A stretch of DNA of 7,570 nt. Origin: Anaerolineae bacterium. GTDB lineage: Bacteria; Chloroflexota; Anaerolineae; Aggregatilineales; Phototrophicaceae. Below the pieces are notes generated by a model. That model saw nothing but the letters and a program-made list of their open reading frames with translations. It did not search any database and was not told the origin of the DNA. Made by a program: the position numbers and the translations under genes. This document shows positions 1 to 5,365 of the stretch, piece after piece. Every line of letters begins with the position of its first letter. The first letter of the stretch is position 1. The DNA lies in NCBI GenBank assembly GCA_015492875.1, contig WGEI01000371.1, positions 1 to 7,570 of the forward strand, read 5' to 3'.

Positions 1-1
1 G

Positions 2-850
2 ACTCATGCGCTTAATTATGGCACGGGCGTTTTCGGTGGGCTAAGGGGGTATTGGAACGAAGAAGAAGAACAGTTATTTATCTTCCGCCCGCATGACCAC
101 TTCAAACGGCTGATTCAATCGGCACATATCATGCGGATGAAAGTCAAACATACGCCTGAAGCACTTACCGATATTTTGGCGGAATTGCTACGGAAAGAGC
201 AGTATCGAGAGATATGCTATATTCGCCCGCTGGTTTATAAATCACAGGAGGTGATTGGCGTTCGCTTACATGATATTGAAGACGACATCACCATATTCGC
301 CATCCCCTTTGGGCGTTATATCAGTAACGAAGAAGGGATTCATGTATGCTTCTCGGCATGGCGGCGTATTGACGATAATGCTATACCAGCACGGGGGAAA
401 GTAACGGGCGCTTATGCAAATTCCGCCCTGATTAAAAGCGACGCTATTCTGGCTGGGTACGATGAGGCGCTGGTTTTGAATGAAAATGGTCATGTTTCTG
501 AAGCCAGTGCGGCAAATGTCTTCATGGTACGCAAGGGGGTGGTTTATACACCTCCGGTGAACGCCAACGTGCTTGAGGGGATTGTACGCCGTTCCATTAT
601 TGAACTTATGAGAAAAGAATTAGGCTTAAAAGTTATCGAACGGGAAATAGACCGCACCGAGATTTATATTTGCGATGAGCTATTCCTCTGTGGCACAGGG
701 GTACAAATTGCGGCTATTACCCAAATAGAACACCGCCCCATTGGAGACGGGGCAATGGGGACGGTGACAAAACAGGTACGTGATTTATTCTTCGATGTTG
801 TCGCCGGAAGAGTGGCGGCGTATCGTCATTGGTTACATCCGGTGTATTAG
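2..850 (+). CDS. ilvE: Branched-chain amino acid aminotransferase (class IV, PLP), 5' truncated by window edge
   Basis: The reading frame is open from base 2 to the TAG at 848-850 (282 visible residues), so the true start lies upstream. The ATG at 131 is internal, because conserved family sequence runs before it. The family is usually about 300 residues, so roughly 20-30 are missing. The enzyme transfers the amino group between Leu/Ile/Val and 2-oxoglutarate in the cytosol, using pyridoxal phosphate. Visible motifs, counted from the first visible residue: YGTGVFGGLR (6-15), YIRP (73-76), GKVTGAYANS with the presumed Schiff-base Lys at 133, VSEASAANVF with the conserved Glu at 167, the CGTG loop, and a C-terminal GTVTK segment aligning with E. 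coli IlvE GPVTK. Odd point: the Glu usual in the VFEGIR motif is Gly here. The gene is convergent with the CoA-transferase, with 3 bp between stops. A D-amino acid or other class IV transaminase is a less likely alternative. Confidence 0.88.
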   Translation, partial: THALNYGTGVFGGLRGYWNEEEEQLFIFRPHDHFKRLIQSAHIMRMKVKHTPEALTDILAELLRKEQYREICYIRPLVYKSQEVIGVRLHDIEDDITIFAIPFGRYISNEEGIHVCFSAWRRIDDNAIPARGKVTGAYANSALIKSDAILAGYDEALVLNENGHVSEASAANVFMVRKGVVYTPPVNANVLEGIVRRSIIELMRKELGLKVIEREIDRTEIYICDELFLCGTGVQIAAITQIEHRPIGDGAMGTVTKQVRDLFFDVVAGRVAAYRHWLHPVY

Positions 851-853
851 GGG

Positions 854-2170
854 CTATTTCAGATTGATACCCACTGCATAAGAAGTGGGAATATAGCGCT
901 GTTCATAAGCATAGCGCAGCAAATCTTCGCGGAAATTTGGATGGGCGATGTTGACCAACGCATAAACGCGCTCTTTGATTGACCGCCCCCATAAATCCGC
1001 CACGCCAAACTCCGTCACCACGAAACGCACATCGTTGCGGGTTGTGGTGACGCCTGCCCCCGGTTTAAGGGAAGGAACGATGCGGCTTAATGTGCCGCCT
1101 TTAGCGGTGCTAGGTAGCGCAATAAAGGTCATCCCACCTTTTGAACGGGCAGCACCGCGCACAAAATCGAGCTGGCCGCCAACGCCCGAATAGAAACGGG
1201 GGCCAATGCTATCTGCACATACTTGACCAGTAATATCAACTTCTAAGGCGGAATTGATCGAAACCATGCGGTCATTACGGGCGACAATAAAGGGGTCATT
1301 GACAAATTCTGTCGGGCGCAGTTCGAATATGGGGTTATCGTGAATATAGCGATAAAGCTTCCACGTGCCGATAACGAACCCGGCAACTACCTTCCCCGGC
1401 AAAAGCGTCTTGCGGGCATTTGTGATAATTCCCGCTTCAATCATCTCCATGACGCCATCGGAAAATAGCTCAGTATGGATACCTAAGTTGTGATGGTTGG
1501 TCAAACGGCGCAAAACAGCATCGGGAATACCGCCAATTCCCATCTGAAGGGTAGCGCCATTCGGGATGAGGTCGGCAATGTGCTGTGCAATACGGTCTTG
1601 CACTTCGCTCGGTGGTGGTGGCATCACCTCCGGCAGTTCATAGTCTACTTCAATCCAATAATCAATCTGATTTTTATGGATGAAGCTATCCCCCAGTGTA
1701 CGAGGCATATTGGGATTGACCTCTGCAATCACAATGCCAGCATGTTCTGCGGCGGTTTTGGTCACCCCCACTTCTACGCCATAAGAGCAGAACCCATGCT
1801 CATCTGGCGGGCTAACATGAATAACCGCAACATCTAATGGCATACGACCGGTACGGAATAGAAGCGGGATTTCTGAGAGAAATATGGGGGTGAAGTCTGC
1901 TAATCCTTCATTGACCGCATTGCGAACATTGGGGGAAATAAATAACGAATTAATCCGAATGTGCTCCGCAATTTCCGGCGTGATATAACCAGAAGGCCCT
2001 AAATCTAAAAGTTGAACCACCTCCACATCACGAAGCTCTTCACAGCGTTCACGCAGCGCTTTAGAAAATGCTTGCGGGGTGGAACAATTGCCGGTGAGAA
2101 AAACGCGCTGACCGGATTTCACTTTCGCGGCAGCATCTTCGGCAGAAATTTTCCGGGAAACCCAATCCAC
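854..2170 (-). CDS. Acetyl-CoA hydrolase / 4-hydroxybutyrate CoA-transferase family protein
   Basis: This 438-residue, full-length class I CoA-transferase of the acetyl-CoA hydrolase/transferase family moves CoA between acyl-CoAs and carboxylic acids such as acetate, butyrate or 4-hydroxybutyrate. The N-terminal domain starts with a VFLTGNCSTPQAF segment. GIGGIP lies at 211-216. The presumed catalytic Glu is E234 in GIHTELFSDG, the residue that forms the glutamyl-CoA thioester in this family. The oxyanion/CoA-binding loop GVGGQ is at 329-333, followed by DFVRGAARSKGG. The match to AbfT/Cat2-like enzymes is good along the whole length, but the sequence does not settle whether the preferred acid is acetate, butyrate or 4-hydroxybutyrate. 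The start is GTG (2168-2170 read on the minus strand) with an ideal AGGAGG six bases upstream. The gene is divergent from the universal stress protein across 173 bp and convergent with the aminotransferase at its 3' end. Confidence 0.9.
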   Translation of the reverse strand: MDWVSRKISAEDAAAKVKSGQRVFLTGNCSTPQAFSKALRERCEELRDVEVVQLLDLGPSGYITPEIAEHIRINSLFISPNVRNAVNEGLADFTPIFLSEIPLLFRTGRMPLDVAVIHVSPPDEHGFCSYGVEVGVTKTAAEHAGIVIAEVNPNMPRTLGDSFIHKNQIDYWIEVDYELPEVMPPPPSEVQDRIAQHIADLIPNGATLQMGIGGIPDAVLRRLTNHHNLGIHTELFSDGVMEMIEAGIITNARKTLLPGKVVAGFVIGTWKLYRYIHDNPIFELRPTEFVNDPFIVARNDRMVSINSALEVDITGQVCADSIGPRFYSGVGGQLDFVRGAARSKGGMTFIALPSTAKGGTLSRIVPSLKPGAGVTTTRNDVRFVVTEFGVADLWGRSIKERVYALVNIAHPNFREDLLRYAYEQRYIPTSYAVGINLK

Positions 2171-2176
2171 AGCCGA

Positions 2177-2182
2177 CCTCCT
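2177..2182 (-). promoter_or_regulatory. Ribosome binding site fixing the GTG start of the CoA-transferase
   Basis: Read on the minus strand, these bases are AGGAGG, followed by the six-base spacer TCGGCT and then GTG. This is a perfect Shine-Dalgarno sequence at normal spacing, and it decides for the GTG start over any downstream ATG. Confidence 0.85.
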
Positions 2183-2343
2183 ACAATCAAATTAGGCTTT
2201 TGAACTACTTTACTAGATTACCGTCACATCTACTACAAACGTAGTGTCGAACGTCCTTACACAATCACGCTATTTGACACTAACTCAATTGCTCAAAGAC
2301 ACATATTCTGAAAGTAAAGGGGTAAAGGAACGGAGGTGACCCC

Positions 2344-2847
2344 ATGTTGAAACACATACTCGTTCCATTAGATGGCTCAGAATTGGCAGAAGAAGCCGTT
2401 GAGTATGCCAAAGGGGCGGTTTGTAGTGGTGGAAAAATCACCTTGCTAACGGTGGTCGATGTGCCGGATTTACCCGTGTACTATTACTATCCGGCCCCAC
2501 TTGTCGCTCAAGAAAAAGATTACGCCAATCTATCCCACGACCTCGCTGACCAAGCCCAAGAATATCTATCCCGCATAGCGAAAAAGCTACAAGATGAAGG
2601 GCTAACGGTAGATTTGGACGTACAGATTGGCGACGCCGCGACAGTGATTACAGACCGTGCCCACGAGTTAGGGGTTGACGCCATTTGCATCTCAACACAT
2701 GGACGCTCTGGTATAGAGCGCTGGCTCTTCGGCAGCGTCACGAATAAAGTGCTCAGCTCTGCAACTTGTCCGGTTCTGGTAGTGCCGGGCAAGAAAATGC
2801 TGGAGAAACGTAAAGCAGCACAAAGCAAAGAGCAGGAGCAGGTATAA
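2344..2847 (+). CDS. Universal stress protein, UspA family (ATP-binding type)
   Basis: This 167-residue protein has a single Usp domain, a cytosolic alpha/beta nucleotide-binding fold that usually forms dimers and supports survival in starvation or low oxygen. The first strand is HILVPLDGSELA (4-15), where the Asp contacts adenine in ATP-binding members. The nucleotide loop is STHG-x9-GS (117-131), matching the MJ0577-type G-x2-G-x9-G-S/T except that the first Gly is Ser. The final strand is CPVLVV (142-147). The insert contains a run of four tyrosines (46-49), and the last 18 residues form a charged Lys/Glu/Gln-rich tail beyond the core fold. The ATG is preceded by GGAGGTGA at 2332-2339, an excellent ribosome site. 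The gene is divergent from the CoA-transferase and convergent with the response regulator, so it is probably a single-gene transcript. By analogy with mycobacterial DosR-regulon Usps it could be an output of the adjacent two-component system; that link is inference. Confidence 0.93.
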   Translation: MLKHILVPLDGSELAEEAVEYAKGAVCSGGKITLLTVVDVPDLPVYYYYPAPLVAQEKDYANLSHDLADQAQEYLSRIAKKLQDEGLTVDLDVQIGDAATVITDRAHELGVDAICISTHGRSGIERWLFGSVTNKVLSSATCPVLVVPGKKMLEKRKAAQSKEQEQV

Positions 2848-2854
2848 AGAAAAT

Positions 2855-2872
2855 GGGGAGTATCAACTCCCC
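2855..2872 (-). terminator. Intrinsic terminator of the response regulator gene, shared 3' region with usp
   Basis: A perfect 7-bp stem, GGGGAGT / ACTCCCC, encloses a four-base loop. Read on the minus strand it is followed by ATTTTCTTTAT, a U-rich tract, so it should end transcription of the response regulator. In the plus direction only TCTT follows, so it may be weaker for the stress protein gene. The regulator's TGA stop (2863-2865) lies in the loop and the stress gene stop (2845-2847) lies in the U-tract, so the two convergent genes are packed around one hairpin. Confidence 0.8.
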
Positions 2873-3549
2873 TCTTGGTCGTCCATTGGCGGCACAATTT
2901 CGTGAATGTTATGCTTAACGGCATATGCCGCAGCTTCGGCACGATTGGATGCGCCAATCTTCGATAGCACGCTACTCACATAATTACGAACCGTACCTTC
3001 GCCAAGATAGAGCTTGAGGGCAATTTGGCGGTTGGTTAGCCCTTGTGCCACGAGGGCTAAAACAGCGAGTTCTTGCGGCGTTAATTCGGAGAAAGCAGCA
3101 GCATGTTGGGCTTCTGTCGCCTTACGCATCTCAGCAAATACGGATGCTGTCATGGCCGGATCTAGCATGCCCTCACCACGACTCACACGCTCTACAGCTT
3201 GAACAAGCTCATTATCGCCAATGCGCTTGAGGACATATCCGGCAGCACCGGCTTGAATCGCGGCCATCAATAACTCATCTTCGGCATAAGATGTCAACAT
3301 AATCACACGGCAATGGGGAACAGCTTTGACAATACGGCGGCAAGCTTCAATGCCGGAAAGGCCTGGCATCCGAATATCGAGCACAGCAACATCTGGCTGG
3401 TGTTCTTCCGCTTGTTTAACGGCTTCTTCGCCAGTAGAGGCTTCTGCAATAACACGAAAACCAGCCTGACGCTCTAATAAAGCACGCAAGCCAGCACGCA
3501 CAACGGAATGATCATCGGCAATGAGAATACGAACGGTTTTGTGTGTCAT
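2863..3549 (-). CDS. NarL/LuxR-family response regulator, DosR-like
   Basis: This is a 228-residue transcription regulator with an N-terminal receiver domain (about 6-122) and a C-terminal LuxR helix-turn-helix (about 154-206). Receiver residues are complete: acidic pair D12/D13, phospho-acceptor D58 in VAVLDIRMPG, T86 in MLTSY, and K108 in YVLKRI. The HTH reads ELTPQELAVLAL, then GLTNRQIA, with the recognition helix GTVRNYVSSVLSKIG. Several stretches (PDVAVLDIR, LTSY, AGAAGYV, the GLTN-QIA segment, the NYVS-LL-K-G pattern) are what one sees in mycobacterial DosR/DevR. I chose the ATG at 3547-3549, which has GGGTGAT four bases upstream; an in-frame GTG at 3559-3561 would add four residues (232 aa) but itself overlaps that ribosome site. 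The partner is most likely the kinase encoded divergently at 3689. The gene ends inside its own terminator hairpin. Confidence 0.93.
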   Translation of the reverse strand: MTHKTVRILIADDHSVVRAGLRALLERQAGFRVIAEASTGEEAVKQAEEHQPDVAVLDIRMPGLSGIEACRRIVKAVPHCRVIMLTSYAEDELLMAAIQAGAAGYVLKRIGDNELVQAVERVSRGEGMLDPAMTASVFAEMRKATEAQHAAAFSELTPQELAVLALVAQGLTNRQIALKLYLGEGTVRNYVSSVLSKIGASNRAEAAAYAVKHNIHEIVPPMDDQEGS

Positions 3550-3579
3550 TTTATCACCCACTAGTTGGGATACCCTGTT

Positions 3580-3609
3580 ATTTTAGAGAACTTGCGGCAT
3601 ATGTTACAA
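3580..3609 (-). promoter_or_regulatory. Candidate sigma70-type promoter of the response regulator
   Basis: On the minus strand, a -35-like TTGTAA (3604-3609) is followed after 18 bases by a -10-like TAAAAT (3580-3585). Transcription would start near 3573, giving a leader of about 24 bases. The -10 matches five of six consensus bases and the -35 four of six, so this is a by-eye prediction only. Confidence 0.35.
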
Positions 3610-3610
3610 T
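3582..3610 (+). promoter_or_regulatory. Candidate extended -10 promoter of the sensor kinase
   Basis: TTTAGA (3582-3587) is followed after 17 bases by TACAAT (3605-3610), preceded by TG one base away (3602-3603), giving an extended -10. Transcription would start near 3617, with a leader of about 70 bases. It occupies almost the same DNA as the opposing regulator promoter. Prediction by eye. Confidence 0.4.
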
Positions 3611-3688
3611 ACATCCAGCATATAACAACGTATTTAACATATTCTAGCTTTAACCGCATCTTCTAGTGAGGAATGTCATAAAAATCTG

Positions 3689-4804
3689 ATGAAAACCGTC
3701 GTGAATCAACTCAAAGAGATTGCATCAGCAATTTTTTACGCGGCAGAAGCGGTGGAATTAGAGGATGTATTGCAGCGGATTGCCGAAGTATCACGCCGGA
3801 TGGTGGGGGCGAAATATGCAGCGCTAGGCGTACCGGATGGGCAAGGCAGCCTACGCTACTTCAAAGTCGCGGGCGTTAACCCCGAAGTTATGGAGCATAT
3901 CGCCCATTTACCACAAGGTAAAGGACTCATCGGTGCAATTATGAATGAACGCCGTACATTATTGATTAAAGATATACATAATGACCCGCGTTCTGCCGGA
4001 TTTCCCAAACATCACCCATTCATGAATACATTTCTCGGCGTGCCAATTCAAATTGGCGAACAGCTATTTGGGATGTTCTACTTATGTGATAAAGAAAATG
4101 GCGAGTTCTTCAATGAGGAAGACCAGTGGCTCGTAGAAACAATGGCTGGCTATGCCGCGCTCGCCATTGCTGGCGCCGAGCTTCGGGTACAGCAAAGCCG
4201 CCTCAAGTTGTTGGAAGAGCGCGAACGGATAGCGATGGAGTTGCATGACGGCATCATTCAATCTTTATACGCCTTAGGCATGCACATCGATTTATTGCGC
4301 GCAGAGCATAAACCCATAGATGGTGAGCAATTAACCCCCGTTATCATTGGTCTGAATGAAGTCATTGAAGATATTCGGCGTTATATCCTCAATTTACGGC
4401 AACAACCCAAACGGCAGCAATCTATCCGTGCCTGTCTGGTGGCAATGGTAGAGCGTTTACATGTTTCCGACAAAATTCATATTATAGTGGATGCGCCAGA
4501 TACGCCGCCCCCGTTTACACCGGCGACATTTGAAGCGATTTGCTTGATTATCAACGAAGCTGTAAGTAACGCTGTGCGCCATGCAGAAGCCTCCCAAATT
4601 CAAATCCATGCACAATTGGTTGACGGTCACTTCAATGTGTGTATTGAAGACGATGGCAAAGGTTTTGATATGGATACCATGCCCAATCCAGATGGATTAG
4701 GGCTTCGCAACATTCACCAGCGTACTCGTTTATATGGGGGAGAAGTGAAGATAGATACAGCACCAAAGAAAGGCACAAAGGTATATCTAACCATCCCGAC
4801 GTGA
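3689..4804 (+). CDS. GAF-domain sensor histidine kinase, DosS/DevS-like (HisKA_3 type)
   Basis: This 371-residue cytosolic kinase has no membrane segment. A GAF sensor domain spans about 24-166 and resembles the GAF domains of mycobacterial DosS/DosT (GAKYAALGV, LPQGKGLIG, GFPKHHPFMNTFLGVPI, LFGMFYLCDK). A short coiled linker leads to the HisKA_3 dimerisation domain with phospho-acceptor H186 in ELHDGIIQSLYA, followed by the HATPase domain with N-box NEAVSNAVRHA (289-299), G1 box EDDGKGF (320-326) and G2 GLGLRNI (336-342). H109 and Y131 sit 22 residues apart, as do the DosS heme ligand H149 and distal Y171, so a heme gas sensor is possible. Unlike DosS, which has two GAF domains, there is only one. 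ATG 3689 has only a poor ribosome site (GAGGAA 15 bases upstream), but no better in-frame start is present. It should phosphorylate the divergent regulator; the signal is not proven. Confidence 0.92.
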   Translation: MKTVVNQLKEIASAIFYAAEAVELEDVLQRIAEVSRRMVGAKYAALGVPDGQGSLRYFKVAGVNPEVMEHIAHLPQGKGLIGAIMNERRTLLIKDIHNDPRSAGFPKHHPFMNTFLGVPIQIGEQLFGMFYLCDKENGEFFNEEDQWLVETMAGYAALAIAGAELRVQQSRLKLLEERERIAMELHDGIIQSLYALGMHIDLLRAEHKPIDGEQLTPVIIGLNEVIEDIRRYILNLRQQPKRQQSIRACLVAMVERLHVSDKIHIIVDAPDTPPPFTPATFEAICLIINEAVSNAVRHAEASQIQIHAQLVDGHFNVCIEDDGKGFDMDTMPNPDGLGLRNIHQRTRLYGGEVKIDTAPKKGTKVYLTIPT

Positions 4805-4813
4805 CATCTATCA

Positions 4814-4876
4814 TATAGTAATAGGTATCATCATACTACTAATAACGCCCAATCCCTCAGTATAGTAGAGGTATCA
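4814..4876. repeat. Near-perfect 16-17 bp direct repeat upstream of the first CBS gene
   Basis: TATAGTAATAGGTATCA (4814-4830) recurs as TATAGTAGAGGTATCA (4861-4876). The two copies share TATAGTA and AGGTATCA and differ by one base and one indel between them. They are about 47 bp apart, between the kinase stop and the first CBS gene. Each copy begins with TATAGT, a plausible -10 element, but no good -35 lies upstream of either. They may be paired regulator sites or a local duplication. Confidence 0.6.
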
Positions 4877-4903
4877 AATGCCGCATTTACGGAGGAATTC
4901 AAG

Positions 4904-5338
4904 ATGTTGGGCGATATTACAGTCAAGGAATGGATGGCATCACCCGTTATTACCATCACCTCAGACACACCTATCAGCGACGCACATAAGTTGATGAAAG
5001 AGAAGGGTATACGGCGCTTGCCGGTGGTGGAAGAGAATCGCTTAGTTGGGATTGTGACCATTGGCGATATACGTGAAGCCAGCCCATCAGATGCTACAAC
5101 GTTGAGCATTTGGGAACTGAACTATCTTTGGGCACAACTCACAGTTGATAAGGTCATGACCAAGAAAGTTTATACCGTTTCGCCAGATACACCCATTGCA
5201 AACGCCGCTAAGTTGATGTTGGATAATAAAGTGAGCGGCTTACCTGTGGTAGACGGTGAAAAACTGGTCGGCATGTTGACGGAATCGGACATTTTCCGTA
5301 TGGTAGTTCAAGAGGCGCACCAAATCAGCACGTCATAA
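4904..5338 (+). CDS. Two-CBS-domain protein (Hrp1-like size)
   Basis: This 144-residue protein consists almost entirely of one Bateman module. CBS-1 spans about 6-60 (MASPVITITSDTPISDA, then RRLPVVEENRLVGIVTIGDI). A linker with the helix SIWELNYLWAQL follows at 68-79. CBS-2 spans about 80-136 (VMTKKVYTVSPDTPIANA, then SGLPVVDGEKLVGMLTESDI). CBS pairs bind adenine nucleotides or related ligands in the cleft between the two domains and usually report energy state. No enzymatic domain is attached, so it probably acts by binding a partner. The ATG has a strong GGAGGAA at 4891-4897. It lies 99 bp after the kinase and 27 bp before the second CBS gene, so the two CBS genes are probably co-transcribed, possibly with the kinase. 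Size and architecture match mycobacterial Hrp1 (Rv2626c), a DosR-regulon protein; orthology cannot be claimed from this alone. Confidence 0.93.
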   Translation: MLGDITVKEWMASPVITITSDTPISDAHKLMKEKGIRRLPVVEENRLVGIVTIGDIREASPSDATTLSIWELNYLWAQLTVDKVMTKKVYTVSPDTPIANAAKLMLDNKVSGLPVVDGEKLVGMLTESDIFRMVVQEAHQISTS

Positions 5339-5365
5339 GGTGCAATAGGTTTTGAGCAGGAAACA

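Noticed and set aside
131..850. Aminotransferase starting at the ATG at 131
   Set aside because: The same frame is open to base 2 and encodes the conserved YGTGVF motif upstream of this Met, so 131 is an internal Met and the gene is cut by the window edge.
870..889. Hairpin CCCACT / AGTGGG just after the aminotransferase stop as a terminator
   Set aside because: Six-bp stem with an eight-base loop inside the CoA-transferase coding region and no T run after it on the plus strand; likely chance.
1490..1837. 115-residue plus-strand frame inside the CoA-transferase
   Set aside because: Shadow of the well-supported minus-strand gene, no ribosome site and no recognisable protein features.
2242..2282. 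Inverted repeat TAGTGTC / GACACTA in the CoA-transferase/usp gap as an operator
   Set aside because: Seven-bp arms 27 bases apart; about one such pair is expected by chance in a gap of this length.
2274..2288. FNR-like site TTGA-N7-TCAA before usp
   Set aside because: FNR/CRP half-sites need six bases between them; here there are seven and the flanking bases do not match.
2274..2309. TTGACA as -35 of a usp promoter
   Set aside because: The -35 is perfect but no acceptable -10 lies at 16-19 bp; CATATT is 22 bp away. The true promoter of usp was not identified.
2520..2957. 145-residue minus-strand frame over usp and the regulator tail
   Set aside because: Opposite-strand shadow of two well-supported genes; it would run through the terminator hairpin.
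3550..3561. GTG at 3559-3561 as the response regulator start (232 aa)
   Set aside because: The GTG is inside the ribosome site of the downstream ATG (GGGTGAT) and adds only four residues before a typical receiver start; ATG at 3547-3549 preferred, though not excluded.
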